Below are positions 18,250 to 27,846 of a stretch of DNA of 49,391 nt, in pieces. The stretch is from Treponema sp. (GTDB taxonomy: Bacteria > Spirochaetota > Spirochaetia > Treponematales > Treponemataceae): the NCBI GenBank assembly GCA_024690865.1, contig JAILON010000151.1:1-49391 (forward strand). The letters run 5' to 3'. Every line of letters begins with the position of its first letter. The first letter of the stretch is position 1. A program made the position numbers and the translations under genes. The notes under the pieces are model-generated. The model saw only the letters and a program-made list of their open reading frames with translations, was not told the DNA's origin and made no database searches.

Positions 18250-19386
18250 ATGGAAGCTGGTTCCGGCAAAAAGGAATACTACCCCTTCTTGGACGGCCTC
18301 AAGGCCTTGGCCTGCGCCTCGGTATACCTCGGGCACTATTTCATCGCGTTTTGCGTCAAGGACATCTTCCCAGTGAATTCCCCGGCATACAGGCTGGGCG
18401 AGTTCATTTTTTCAGGCAGCTTTGCAGTCACCAGCTTCTGCCTCGTCAGCGGATTCCTGGCCGCACGAAAAGAGATAGCGAGCCTACGGAGCCTGGTCTG
18501 CCGTTGCACAAGCCGCTTCCTGCGCTTTGAAGTTCCCATCATCGTGGTCATAGCCGCCGTCATGTTCGCAAACCGGCAGGGACTGTTTTACTACGGGGAA
18601 GCCTTGGCCCCCAGGCTGGAGAACAAGCGGATCCTCGGCCAGTTCACCTACGAAACGGACTTCCTTTCCCTGTTCAAAAAGCCCTTCTGGGCGTTCTGGA
18701 ACTACGACAACCCGCTCTGGATGATAGGGCAGCTGTTCATCGGCGGAATCATGATCTACCTGCGAAGCTACGCCATCACCCTGCTGACCCGCCTTCCGGC
18801 CCGGCCCCGGCGGGAATTCCTGCAGCTGGCAACGTTCGCTCCCATGGCGCTGACGGCATTCATAGACACGACGATATTCGCAGTCATACTTGGAGCCGGC
18901 CTCTTCGAACTCCACCACGTGCTTTCAAAGCTGCCGGCCGGCAAGAAGAGGATGGTACAGGGGCTCTCCGCCTTCCTCGCCGGGGGAGCCCTCGTCGTGA
19001 ACTGCTTCCTCTACTTCATGCGGGACTACGACTACCTTTCCTTGGGCAGGGAATATACCTGGGCCGGACTGGCCGGAGCCGCGGCCACATTCTGCCTTGT
19101 ACTCTCCCTTGCACCGCTCAGGAAGGCGTACGCCCACCGCCCCCTTCCCCAGCTGGGAAACATATCATTCGGGATATACGTTCTGCACTACCCCCTGCTG
19201 GGAATCATCAGCTGCCGCTTCATATACGGCTTCATGGACGGACTGGGGTACGCTTGGGCAGTCCTTGCGTCGCTTGCGGTGACGAGCGCGCTGCTGGCCG
19301 CAGCCGCGGTCGGATTCCGTTTCCTCATTGAAAAACCCGCCTACCGGCTGATTGGCAAGCTGGAAGCCAGCACACGGGGCCGCTAA
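18250..19386 (+). CDS. Acyltransferase family 3 membrane protein (OafA/YrhL-like)
   Basis: 378 residues with about ten hydrophobic segments. The N-terminal YYPFLDGLKALACASVYLGH contains the family's (F/Y)LDGL(R/K) opening and the catalytic-type His at the end of TM1, followed by an Arg/Lys-rich cytoplasmic stretch (SLRSLVCRCTSRFLRFEVP). Such proteins O-acylate surface polysaccharides, lipids or peptidoglycan at the inner membrane. The ATG at 18250 is preceded by GGAAAAAGGAAAG-type purine-rich sequence. It is cotranscribed with the CDP-glucose dehydratase gene upstream, so a deoxysugar-containing glycan is the likely acceptor, by inference. Confidence 0.87.
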   Translation: MEAGSGKKEYYPFLDGLKALACASVYLGHYFIAFCVKDIFPVNSPAYRLGEFIFSGSFAVTSFCLVSGFLAARKEIASLRSLVCRCTSRFLRFEVPIIVVIAAVMFANRQGLFYYGEALAPRLENKRILGQFTYETDFLSLFKKPFWAFWNYDNPLWMIGQLFIGGIMIYLRSYAITLLTRLPARPRREFLQLATFAPMALTAFIDTTIFAVILGAGLFELHHVLSKLPAGKKRMVQGLSAFLAGGALVVNCFLYFMRDYDYLSLGREYTWAGLAGAAATFCLVLSLAPLRKAYAHRPLPQLGNISFGIYVLHYPLLGIISCRFIYGFMDGLGYAWAVLASLAVTSALLAAAAVGFRFLIEKPAYRLIGKLEASTRGR

Positions 19387-19471
19387 GCCCCACGGGAAGG
19401 CACATGCACCGCGACACAGGGCGGCCCGCGATGCCAAGGCGGCCCGAGTACGCAGGGCCGCAGGGCTTCAA

Positions 19472-19500
19472 TTGACAAATAGGGACTTTTCACCTATTAT
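19472..19500 (+). promoter_or_regulatory. PBP1A promoter, near-leaderless
   Basis: TTGACA (19472-19477), 17-bp spacer, TATTAT (19495-19500), then 9 nt to ATG 19510. GAGGGG between -10 and ATG would lie mostly upstream of the expected transcript start. Confidence 0.75.
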
Positions 19501-19509
19501 GAGGGGATT

Positions 19510-22248
19510 ATGGAAAGGAAAAAGATCTGGCCTTTCGTCCTGATTCCATTGGAGCTTTTGATCGCCGCCCTATTCGGTGGACTTTTGGGAGCGGGACTGG
19601 CCGGTACAAAGAATATAAAGAACGCGGAAAACTTCACGGTGCTCACGACGGCACTGCCTACGAAGCTGCTTGACATAAACGGAGAGCTCATAACGGAGTT
19701 CTCCAGCGACGAAAAGCGGGAGCTTATCTCCCTGAACGACCTCCCGCAGATAATGATAGACGCACTGATAACCCGCGAGGACAGGATTTTTTACGAACAC
19801 CGGGGCTTTTCGGCAAAGGCTATCATACGCGCCGTCATCGGCGTAGTGACCAAAAGCTCGCTCGGCGGAGGCTCCACCCTCAGCCAGCAGATAGCGGGAA
19901 CGCTCTACTGCGACCGCACGGAAAAGTCGGCGATGCGGAAAATAAAGGAGCTGTGGTGGGCCATCCAGATGGAACGCCGCTACTCCAAGGATGAAATCCT
20001 GGAGCTGTACCTGAACAAGATTTACTTTGGCGGTGGAACGTATGGCGTGAACGCTGCGAGCAAATACTACTTTGGCCACGGAGCAACGGACATAACTCCG
20101 GCAGAAGCCGCACTCCTGGTCATCCAACTTTCCAACCCGGCATACTACAATCCTTTCGAACACACGAACATAGCGATGGAACGGCAGCGGAGCGTGCTCA
20201 ACGCCATGGTGCAGGAAGGCTACCTGAGTGAGCAGGAGGCGAACGAAAGCTACGACGACTACTGGGCATCCTTCGACTACACGAGGACGAGCAGCTCCGC
20301 CTACGCGATGAGGGACGACAAGGCACCCTGGTTCTCGGAGTACGTCAGGCGAAACCTGGGCGACATGCTGTACGGGGACGACGACATCTACACCGGAGGC
20401 TTTACGGTCAACACGACACTGAACCTGAGCCACCAGAAGGCGGCGGAAGAAATAATGAAGGATTACATCGCCTATGCCAACGCCGCCTACAAGCGGACGA
20501 TGGCCAACCGCAAGAAGAGCGACTTCAACACCTACATCCCCATGACTTCCTTGATCAGCCTCATCTTCAACATGCCCAGCCTGCGGGTAAGCAGCCAGCG
20601 GAACGAAATCCTCGCCCTCAAGGAGTACCGGGAAACCATAAACCCGATCATCGACATCTTTTCAATCATCTCGGGGGCGGAAACCTTGAAGACGGAAATG
20701 GTCAACAAGGGAAACGCGATGATCCAGCAGAACACCGAACGGACCACGATAGAAGGAACGATGATCGCACTGGAGAATTCGACGGGATATATCGATGCCA
20801 TAGTCGGCGGCTCCAAATACGACCAGTCCAACCAGTTCATCAGGGCCGTCCAGTCCAGGCTGCAGCCAGGATCCACGTTCAAGCCCCTCTACTACTCCGC
20901 CGCCATAGACAGCCGGCAGTTCACCATGGCCAGCGTCATAAGCGACACGCCAGTCGTATTCCACAACGCGGACGGAAGCGCCTACTTTCCGCAGGACTTC
21001 AAGGGTGTGTGGGAAGGGGACGTACAGCTCTGGTATGCGCTGGCCCATTCGATGAACGTCCCGTCCATCAAGGTTCTGGACACAATCGGCTTCGACGCGG
21101 CGATAAGCCGTGCGTCCGCCCTGCTCGGCATAAACCAGAACGAGCTGGAGTCACGCAGCTTCCTGCCCCTCTACCCGCTCGGGCTCGGAGTCTGCTCAGT
21201 CAGCCCAATCGAAATGGCAAAGGCCTTCGCAACCTTCGCGAACAACGGCAAAGAGGTGACCCCCATCGCCATCCGCAACGTGGAAGACAGGAACGGCAAC
21301 ATCGTGATGGATCCAGAGAAAGAACTGAGGGCAAAGCAGAAGAAGAAAGGCGAGGACATACAGGTCATTTCCAAGCAGACGGCATTCATCATGCAGGAAC
21401 TGCTGAAAAAGACTGTCGAATCAGGAACGCTCAACTACGGCTCCAACTTCGATTCAACTGCATGGACAATCGGAAAACGGAAAGGCCAGGGAAGCAAGTT
21501 CAAGTTCAAGAACATGAATGGAGACGACTTCACCATGCCGGCGGCAGGAAAGACGGGAACGACCCAGAACTGGGCAGACGCATGGACTGTAGGTTTTACC
21601 CCCTACTATACGGCGGCCTTCTGGTTTGGCTTTGACAGGCCGGGCCAGTCGCTGGGACTTTCCCTCACGGGCTCCACCCTGGCGGGAGTCGCTTGGGGAG
21701 ACTTCATGCACGAGGCCAACAAGGGCAAAGGCTACAAAGCCTTCACCGATGGAGTTCCCGAAGGCGTAGTACGGCTTGAGGTCTGCTCCGTAAGCGGTGA
21801 CCTGCTGACCGAGGCATGCGGAAACCACAAGGTGACGGGCTACTTCCTGGAAGGGACGGAACCGACGAAAGCGTGCACCCGCCACAGCTACAATGCCAGC
21901 AAGACCTTGGGAATCCAGCGGCTTAAGAAGGAAAGGTACAAGTCAGGATTCGGCTTCCAATTTGAAGACAACGGAAAGGACAGCCCCCTGGCCATGCCCG
22001 ACTTGAAGTTCCTGAGGAGCAAGAGGCCCGTAGTCAAGGAAGAAGAAGAGGAAGAAGAGAAAAAGCCGGCTTCTCCATCCAGCTTCTGGGACCTGTTCAG
22101 CAGGAAACGGAACAGCGGCGAGCAACAGACGAAAAAGGACACCGAAGAAAGAAGCGGCGAACAAGAGGAAGAAAATGAATTCGCCAACGGACTTCTGGAA
22201 GAAGACGACGAGGACGAAGAAGACTTCGGCAACAGCCTCTTGGACTAG
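19510..22248 (+). CDS. Class A penicillin-binding protein (PBP1A), bifunctional glycosyltransferase/transpeptidase
   Basis: 912 residues. An N-terminal membrane anchor (about 8-32) is followed by a GT51 domain with EDRIFYEHRGF and GGGSTLSQQIAGTLYC plus RKIKELWWAIQMERRYSKDE. A transpeptidase domain follows with SxxK in RLQPGSTFKPLYYS (near residue 455), SxN in AHSMNVPSIK and KTG in AAGKTGTTQNWADAW. It polymerises and crosslinks peptidoglycan in the periplasm. The C-terminal ~100 residues are a low-complexity Glu/Asp/Lys tail, longer than in most family members. The ParB-like gene starts 17 bp downstream, so the two are probably cotranscribed. Confidence 0.95.
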   Translation: MERKKIWPFVLIPLELLIAALFGGLLGAGLAGTKNIKNAENFTVLTTALPTKLLDINGELITEFSSDEKRELISLNDLPQIMIDALITREDRIFYEHRGFSAKAIIRAVIGVVTKSSLGGGSTLSQQIAGTLYCDRTEKSAMRKIKELWWAIQMERRYSKDEILELYLNKIYFGGGTYGVNAASKYYFGHGATDITPAEAALLVIQLSNPAYYNPFEHTNIAMERQRSVLNAMVQEGYLSEQEANESYDDYWASFDYTRTSSSAYAMRDDKAPWFSEYVRRNLGDMLYGDDDIYTGGFTVNTTLNLSHQKAAEEIMKDYIAYANAAYKRTMANRKKSDFNTYIPMTSLISLIFNMPSLRVSSQRNEILALKEYRETINPIIDIFSIISGAETLKTEMVNKGNAMIQQNTERTTIEGTMIALENSTGYIDAIVGGSKYDQSNQFIRAVQSRLQPGSTFKPLYYSAAIDSRQFTMASVISDTPVVFHNADGSAYFPQDFKGVWEGDVQLWYALAHSMNVPSIKVLDTIGFDAAISRASALLGINQNELESRSFLPLYPLGLGVCSVSPIEMAKAFATFANNGKEVTPIAIRNVEDRNGNIVMDPEKELRAKQKKKGEDIQVISKQTAFIMQELLKKTVESGTLNYGSNFDSTAWTIGKRKGQGSKFKFKNMNGDDFTMPAAGKTGTTQNWADAWTVGFTPYYTAAFWFGFDRPGQSLGLSLTGSTLAGVAWGDFMHEANKGKGYKAFTDGVPEGVVRLEVCSVSGDLLTEACGNHKVTGYFLEGTEPTKACTRHSYNASKTLGIQRLKKERYKSGFGFQFEDNGKDSPLAMPDLKFLRSKRPVVKEEEEEEEKKPASPSSFWDLFSRKRNSGEQQTKKDTEERSGEQEEENEFANGLLEEDDEDEEDFGNSLLD

Positions 22249-22265
22249 CAGAGGCAGGGGGAACA

Positions 22266-22739
22266 ATGCTTGTCAAGATAAGCGACATAAAAGTAAAGAA
22301 ACGGATCAGGCAGGACCTCGGCGACATTGAGGAGCTGAAGGGCAGCCTGAAGACCTATGGCCTTTTGAATCCCATCACCTTGAACTCCGACATGGAGCTT
22401 GTAGCCGGACAGCGGAGGCTTGAGGCAGCCAAGGGAATCGGCTGGGAAACAATAAACGCCGTAATACTTGACAAAGGCGTAGACAAGATAAAGCAGCTGG
22501 AGCTTGAGCTGGAAGAAAACAACCAACGGAAGGACTTCAGCGATGACGAGCTTATGGCGGGATACGAACGGCTGAGGCTGTTGAGGAATCCTTCGATCTT
22601 TGCAAAGGCCATGAACTTCTTCATGGACTTGTTTGAGCGCCTGATACTTTGGCTAAAGGGTATATTCAAAAAAAAGGAAAAGAAAGCGGAGCTTCCGCCC
22701 GCCCAACAGCCTACCCTTGAGCAAGCACCAACTTTGTGA
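22266..22739 (+). CDS. Small ParB/sulfiredoxin-domain protein with hydrophobic C-terminal helix
   Basis: 157 residues. Residues 1-95 form a ParB N-terminal-type domain: LVKISDIKVKKRIRQDLGDI, LKTYGLLNPITLN and the ELVAGQRRLEAAKGIGW box that binds nucleotide in ParB. There is no clear helix-turn-helix. Instead a hydrophobic or amphipathic helix (FFMDLFERLILWLKGIF, about 118-134) is followed by a Lys-rich then Pro/Gln-rich tail. This suggests membrane association, not chromosome partition. It sits between PBP1A and aroA, 17 bp after the former. Function unknown. Confidence 0.75.
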   Translation: MLVKISDIKVKKRIRQDLGDIEELKGSLKTYGLLNPITLNSDMELVAGQRRLEAAKGIGWETINAVILDKGVDKIKQLELELEENNQRKDFSDDELMAGYERLRLLRNPSIFAKAMNFFMDLFERLILWLKGIFKKKEKKAELPPAQQPTLEQAPTL

Positions 22740-22745
22740 TAGCCT
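22717..22745 (+). promoter_or_regulatory. Weak candidate promoter of aroA
   Basis: TTGAGC (22717-22722), 17-bp spacer, TAGCCT (22740-22745), 6 nt to ATG 22752. The -10 is poor and the 6 nt read AAGGGC, so operon transcription from PBP1A is equally likely. Confidence 0.25.
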
Positions 22746-22751
22746 AAGGGC

Positions 22752-24140
22752 ATGGACATCATCACAAAACAATCCTCCCTTTCCGGACACATCCAGGTTC
22801 CCGGTTCCAAATCACATACTATCCGAGCCCTTCTCCTCGCCTCACTGGCAGAAGGCGAATCGCACATATACAATCCCCTCCCAAGTGCGGATTGCCACAG
22901 CACGGCCGCGGCGATACCCCTGCTGGGAGCATCCGTTGACTTCGGCACTGCCGCCGGCAACTGCTGGACGGTACAGGGGGCGGGACAAAGCTTCCATCTG
23001 CCCGACGACGTGGTGAACGTCGGGAACTCCGGCTCCCTCCTCTACTTCCTGTCTCCCCTCGCGGCAACGCTGGAAGGTTGGAGTGTATTCACCGGGGACG
23101 AAAGCATACGGAGGAGGCCGGTTGACCACGTTGTGGACGCACTCAGGCAGCTTGGAGCAGAGGCGCACACGGCCCACCCCGGAAGTTCCACCTGCCCGCT
23201 GATCATCCGGGGTCCTGTAAAAAAGCCCTGCCGCCTGACAACGGCGGGAAGCGTGTCCAGCCAGTACATCTCCGGTTTGATGATGGCCGCACTGAGGCTG
23301 GATGCTCCCGTCGAACTGGAGCTAACCGATCCCAAGGAGACCCCCTACCTGACGATGACGCAAAGGTGGCTTGAGAAAGTGGGAGCGGAAGTCCACATTT
23401 CCGCCGACTACAGGCACATTTCGGTCAAAGGGGCCGGACTCTTCAGCGGATTCGATGCAACGGTCCCGAGCGACTGGGAAGCGGTCGCCTTCCCCCTCGT
23501 GGCTGCCCTGCTGACGGACAGCGAGATAACGATAGACAATGTGGACTTCTCCGGCATACAGGGTGACGACGCGATAGTTCCCATCCTTCGTTCGCTGGGA
23601 GCGGACATAGAGGAAGACCGGGAAAAGGCGACCCTCACTGCGAGGGGTGGAAAAAAAGCACGCAACGGGAACGGGCGGCTTTCCACGGAGGCCTGTCCCG
23701 GCGGGCAGCTGCACGTAAACCTGTCGGGCTTCCCCGACGCAATCTGTGCGCTGGCGGTCGTGGCAGCCTTTGCCGAAGGCGATACATATATTGAAGACAT
23801 TGCCGTATGCCGCCGCAAAGAAACGGACCGCATCGAAGTCCTGCAGAAGGAGCTGGGCAAGCTGGGAGTAGCCATCGAAGCTGGGCCGGACTTCATGGTC
23901 GTGCACGGACACTCCCCCCTGCTGGCGGACGGAGCTGCAAACCCCTCATTCCGCATTCACGGCGGCGAAGTGGAAAGCTATGCCGACCACCGTGTCGCCA
24001 TGTCCCTGGCCTGCCTGGGACTCGCACTCTCGGATGACGAACAGGTCAAGGTCAAGGGGGCCGAATGCTGCTCTGTCAGCTTCCCCCGCTTCTATCCAGT
24101 AATGGAGGCCATAGGCGCGGATTTCAAGGAAGCACAATGA
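22752..24140 (+). CDS. aroA: 3-phosphoshikimate 1-carboxyvinyltransferase (EPSP synthase)
   Basis: 462 residues. It joins phosphoenolpyruvate to shikimate 3-phosphate in the chorismate pathway, in the cytoplasm. Landmarks: GSKSHTIRALLLASLAEGES near residue 15, VGNSGSLLYFLSPLA near residue 92 (where many homologues read GNAGT), GDESIRRRPVDHVVDALRQLG near 117, SSQYISGLMMAA near 172, KETDRIEVLQKELGKLG near 355 and SYADHRVAMSLACLGLAL near 410. The stop overlaps the next start (ATGA). No other shikimate gene is adjacent. Confidence 0.95.
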   Translation: MDIITKQSSLSGHIQVPGSKSHTIRALLLASLAEGESHIYNPLPSADCHSTAAAIPLLGASVDFGTAAGNCWTVQGAGQSFHLPDDVVNVGNSGSLLYFLSPLAATLEGWSVFTGDESIRRRPVDHVVDALRQLGAEAHTAHPGSSTCPLIIRGPVKKPCRLTTAGSVSSQYISGLMMAALRLDAPVELELTDPKETPYLTMTQRWLEKVGAEVHISADYRHISVKGAGLFSGFDATVPSDWEAVAFPLVAALLTDSEITIDNVDFSGIQGDDAIVPILRSLGADIEEDREKATLTARGGKKARNGNGRLSTEACPGGQLHVNLSGFPDAICALAVVAAFAEGDTYIEDIAVCRRKETDRIEVLQKELGKLGVAIEAGPDFMVVHGHSPLLADGAANPSFRIHGGEVESYADHRVAMSLACLGLALSDDEQVKVKGAECCSVSFPRFYPVMEAIGADFKEAQ

Positions 24141-26119
24141 ACGGGAACAGCCCCCCAGAAAGACAGTGCCTGGCAGCGCCAGATCAGAAGCAGACTGGAC
24201 GCTTCAAGGCAGCCGTCGGAAAGATCTGCTTTTCCCCACTCATCCTCCCACTCATCCTGCTTTCGCTCCTGGCATCCCGCCTGTTTCTCTATGCACCCGT
24301 CCAAAGTGCCCTCCTGCAGCTGGGGGAAAAGCTTGCCGGAAGGCCGTTGAATCCCGAACCATGGGGGGTCCGCTTCTACCGATGGGGCTGGACCGGGTTG
24401 ATCTGCAGCATTCCCGCCTTCCTTTCCTGGCTGGTCATGTTCATCTACTGCAAGATACGCAGGATACGAACATTCGACTGGGCGCTCATCTTCATCGCCC
24501 TCGGCCTCTGGATTTTCTTCTCACTCTGCGTCATTCCCGTCGAACGGACAAGGCACCTTGCGACCTACCTCGCTGCCCTCGTCCTCGGGATTCCCTTCAT
24601 CCTCGCCGTCAGCAGAGCACAGTCCCGCAGATGCGATGCGGGCCGTCCACGCATGCTGCTCCTTCTGGCCCTTTCCGTCCTGACCGCCTTGTTCCTTGCA
24701 GCCATATTCATAGACAAAGGCCATACGTGGGGCGACGATTTCTCTGAATACATAGCACAGGCGCAGGTGCTCGCAACAGGCCAGGACAGCCCCGGCCGCC
24801 CCCAGGTAGGATACAAATACGGAACGGCCCTCCTCCTCCTTCCCTTCTTCAAGGCTTGGGGGCTGAACCTGATCGCACTGAAAATCCCCATGGTCCTCTG
24901 TTTCGCGGCTTTCATTGCAGTGGCGGCCCTCTTCTACGGCAAACGGGTCGGAATCGGACAGGCAGCCGCCGCAACGTTCCTGCTGGCCACCAATCCTGTC
25001 CTCATCAGTTTCTTGAACAACGTGCTTTCGGAAATTCCCTTCCTGCTCTTTTCAACCCTGACGCTGGCATGCTTTTATGAAGTTTACGAAAAGAAAAACG
25101 GCAGGGGCAGACAATGCCTCTGGGCAACGGCGGCGGGATTCTGCACCATGTACGCCTACAGCTGCCGCTTCCAAGGACTGGTGCTGCTTCTGACGTTCGT
25201 CAGCACGGAAATCCTCCTCCTGCTGAGGGCGGTATGCAGGAAAAACAGGTTCATCCAATCGTGGACGGACCGGCTCGCAGGCAGCGGCATCCCCGCACAC
25301 CTGTGCTTCTATGCCGCCTTCGCCATATCCTACATCCTTTATGCGCTGCTGCTTCCCCCGTCGCCAGCAAGGTCAGACCTGGACTTCCTCAGAGGCTTCT
25401 CCCTCAAGGGTCTGGCATACAACGCCATCTTTTACCCTATCTTCTTCAATGACTTTTTCAACTGCCACGGACATTGCCCTCGGATTATATGCATAGCCCT
25501 CTACCTGGCATCGCTTCCTCCCATCGTACTGGGCATCCTGAAAAAGGCAAAGGAAGAAGCAATATGCCTCATCTACAGTTTTGGACTGCTCGCAGTCTAC
25601 ATCATTTGGCCCGGACCGCAAGACTTCCGCTTCCTTTTTCCCATCCTGCCCTTCATGATCCTGTTTGCCGTATACGGTTTTGGCGAACTGGAAGAGTCCA
25701 GCATAAAAAAATGCTATACCGCATTTTCCATATTCATCGTCTGTACGTTCTTCTGTTGTATACTGCATGAGGGACTTATTACCCTCAGGCGCGAAAGGAG
25801 CGGGGACTACCAGGCATTCAGCCACATGGCACAGGAAAGCTATGCCTACATACGGGAACACACCAGAGCCGACGAACGGATCCTCTTCTTCAAACCGCGC
25901 GTCCTCTACCTCGCGACAGGCAGGCCCTGCGCAGAATTCTCCAAGGGCATTCCAGCCTCGCAGTTGGCAGAGTTCGACTATATACTGATTTTTGACGCCC
26001 CGGAAGCACCGGAGGCAAACCCCGGCATAGCGCTCCCCAAAGGACTCAGCCTTGAGGAAGCATTTTCAAATGCCAAGTTCAAGCTGTACAGGATTGTAAA
26101 GCTCGATGCGAATCAATAG
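24137..26119 (+). CDS. Polytopic membrane protein, GT-C (ArnT/PMT-like) glycosyltransferase candidate
   Basis: 660 residues from ATG 24137, which overlaps the aroA stop by 4 bp (ATGA). The first ~45 residues are cytosolic, followed by about 12-13 hydrophobic segments. HTWGDDFSEYIAQAQVL in the first large loop (near residue 200) carries an Asp pair in the position of the GT-C catalytic motif, then KYGTALLLLPFF. The C-terminal ~110 residues are a soluble periplasmic-type domain. GT-C enzymes use polyprenyl-phosphate sugars to glycosylate lipids or proteins at the outer face of the membrane. Donor and acceptor cannot be inferred. Its 3' end overlaps the convergent kinase gene by 7 bp. Confidence 0.7.
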   Translation: MNGNSPPERQCLAAPDQKQTGRFKAAVGKICFSPLILPLILLSLLASRLFLYAPVQSALLQLGEKLAGRPLNPEPWGVRFYRWGWTGLICSIPAFLSWLVMFIYCKIRRIRTFDWALIFIALGLWIFFSLCVIPVERTRHLATYLAALVLGIPFILAVSRAQSRRCDAGRPRMLLLLALSVLTALFLAAIFIDKGHTWGDDFSEYIAQAQVLATGQDSPGRPQVGYKYGTALLLLPFFKAWGLNLIALKIPMVLCFAAFIAVAALFYGKRVGIGQAAAATFLLATNPVLISFLNNVLSEIPFLLFSTLTLACFYEVYEKKNGRGRQCLWATAAGFCTMYAYSCRFQGLVLLLTFVSTEILLLLRAVCRKNRFIQSWTDRLAGSGIPAHLCFYAAFAISYILYALLLPPSPARSDLDFLRGFSLKGLAYNAIFYPIFFNDFFNCHGHCPRIICIALYLASLPPIVLGILKKAKEEAICLIYSFGLLAVYIIWPGPQDFRFLFPILPFMILFAVYGFGELEESSIKKCYTAFSIFIVCTFFCCILHEGLITLRRERSGDYQAFSHMAQESYAYIREHTRADERILFFKPRVLYLATGRPCAEFSKGIPASQLAEFDYILIFDAPEAPEANPGIALPKGLSLEEAFSNAKFKLYRIVKLDANQ

Positions 26120-27765
26120 TGGAAGGCGGATCCGCCGATGAACTCGCGAATAATCGAACGGTTCGGAACAGCGGTCGCCGGAATCGTTGAGAAGTAGCTG
26201 AGGAACTGCAGGAGACGGTCGGCCTCGCTGTACTCAGGCTGAAGGGGCGTAACGCAGCGCAAAAGCGGTTCCGCGTAGACCTTCAGGACGGGAATCTCGT
26301 AGTCCAAGGCGGTGTTCAGCATTGCATCCGCATTGTTCTGGAAGGGGAAGATGTGAAGCCGCTCCCCCCGCTGCACGCTCTCCCACATCGCAATCGTGTC
26401 CGCCGCGCTCTTGCCCCGGAACTGGGAGTCGCGGACAATGCGGCGGATAAGGCGGTTGTCGCTGGTAGAAATCCTGTTGTGGTCGTCCAGGTTCAACTGG
26501 GTCAAGGCCGACAGGTAAATCTTGAACTTCTTGTCGGCGGGAACGAGCGGGGTCAGCTTGTCGTTGAGCCCGTGGATTCCTTCCATAACGAGGATGTCGT
26601 TCTCCTCCAGCTTCATCGTGTCGCCCTTGAAGTAGCTCAAGCCCTTGTGGAAGTCGTATGAGGGCAGCTGCACGGTCTTGCCGTCAAAGAGATCGACAAG
26701 GTTCCTGTTGAGCATCTCCACATCCAGGGCCTCAAGGCACTCGTAGTCGTAGTTGCCGTTCTCATCGCGCGGGGTTTTGTCCCGGCTCAGGTAGTATGAG
26801 TCTAGGCTGATTATCTTGGGCACATAGCCGATTGCCTCAAGCTGCAGCCCCAGCTTCTTGCTCGTCGTCGTCTTACCGGAGGATGACGGTCCTGCAATGA
26901 GGACGACGCGGACGGAAGACCGCTGGTGAATCTGCTCGGCGATATCCGACATGCACTTGGTCTGCAATGTCTCCGTTATGTCGATGAAGCTGTTGACCTT
27001 CCGGTCATGGATAAGCTCATTGAGGGAGGCCGCGGACGTGACGTTGAGCCGTTTGCCCCATTCCTTGTAGCGGCGGTATATCTCGAAGAGCTTGGGCTGG
27101 TCCTCAAAGGGTGGCAGGGCAGCCGTGCTCTCGTGCCGGGGGAATCGGAGCAAGAAGCCCCCCTTGTAGAGCATCAGGTCAAAAAGCTTCAGCATCCCCG
27201 TATTGGCAACGAGGGGCGAGAAGTAGAGGTCGGAGAAATCCCCCAACTGGTTCACACGGATGTAGGCGGGGCAGCGGAAGTTCAGCTGCTTGCGGGTCTC
27301 GGTCAGCCCCAGCCGCTCAAAGAGCTGACAGGCTTCCGAGTAGGAGATGTAATCCGTCCGAATCACCTCGTCGGCATCGATGATACGCTGCATCTCCGTC
27401 TTGAGGAGATCCAACTCCTCCTGCACGATTGGGTGCCCGTTTTCTATCGTGTAATAGTAGCCGTAGCCCAGGCTATGGCCAACAAGGAGCCGTGCCCCCG
27501 GGAAAATCTTATGGGATGCAGCCGCAAGCACGAAGCACAGGGAACGCCGGTAAATCTGCGCGCCCTCCGGCGTATCCTGAAACACCGGCTCCACCTGGGC
27601 AGTGACGCGGATGGGACTGTAGAGGGAACAAATCTCGTTGTTCACCTTCACGGCCATAATCGCACGCCCCTTGTCCTCAAAGCGGTTGAGCAGGGTCACA
27701 GGGGTTATTTCATTCTCCACGTCTATCGAAGAACCGTCTGGAAATGTCAGTTTAAAATGCTTCAT
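26113..27765 (-). CDS. Nucleoside (uridine-type) kinase with ThrRS-like TGS and second additional domains
   Basis: 550 residues from ATG 27765, the ATG that lies 6 nt after a TATAAT box. Domain order: TGS-like (FKLTFPDGSSIDVENEITP, 1-60), a ThrRS-type second domain (FVLAAASHKIFPGARLLVGH then SLGYGYYYTI, about 85-170), then a phosphoribulokinase/uridine kinase domain with Walker A IAGPSSSGKTTTSKKL near residue 295 and SLDSYYLSRDKTPRDENGNYDYE. Threonyl-tRNA synthetase-like kinases of this type phosphorylate nucleosides for salvage. It is transcribed alone, convergent with the GT-C gene. Confidence 0.9.
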   Translation of the reverse strand: MKHFKLTFPDGSSIDVENEITPVTLLNRFEDKGRAIMAVKVNNEICSLYSPIRVTAQVEPVFQDTPEGAQIYRRSLCFVLAAASHKIFPGARLLVGHSLGYGYYYTIENGHPIVQEELDLLKTEMQRIIDADEVIRTDYISYSEACQLFERLGLTETRKQLNFRCPAYIRVNQLGDFSDLYFSPLVANTGMLKLFDLMLYKGGFLLRFPRHESTAALPPFEDQPKLFEIYRRYKEWGKRLNVTSAASLNELIHDRKVNSFIDITETLQTKCMSDIAEQIHQRSSVRVVLIAGPSSSGKTTTSKKLGLQLEAIGYVPKIISLDSYYLSRDKTPRDENGNYDYECLEALDVEMLNRNLVDLFDGKTVQLPSYDFHKGLSYFKGDTMKLEENDILVMEGIHGLNDKLTPLVPADKKFKIYLSALTQLNLDDHNRISTSDNRLIRRIVRDSQFRGKSAADTIAMWESVQRGERLHIFPFQNNADAMLNTALDYEIPVLKVYAEPLLRCVTPLQPEYSEADRLLQFLSYFSTIPATAVPNRSIIREFIGGSAFHY

Positions 27766-27771
27766 ACTTCT

Positions 27772-27799
27772 ATTATAAGGCATATTGGCAGGAATTCAA
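27772..27799 (-). promoter_or_regulatory. Nucleoside kinase promoter, leaderless type
   Basis: Minus strand TTGAAT (27799-27794), 16-bp spacer, TATAAT (27777-27772), then 6 nt to ATG 27765. Confidence 0.65.
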
Positions 27800-27846
27800 G
27801 ATAAAAATCACAACCCGCCCCACAGGGTAAGCAGTAGCCAGATTTG

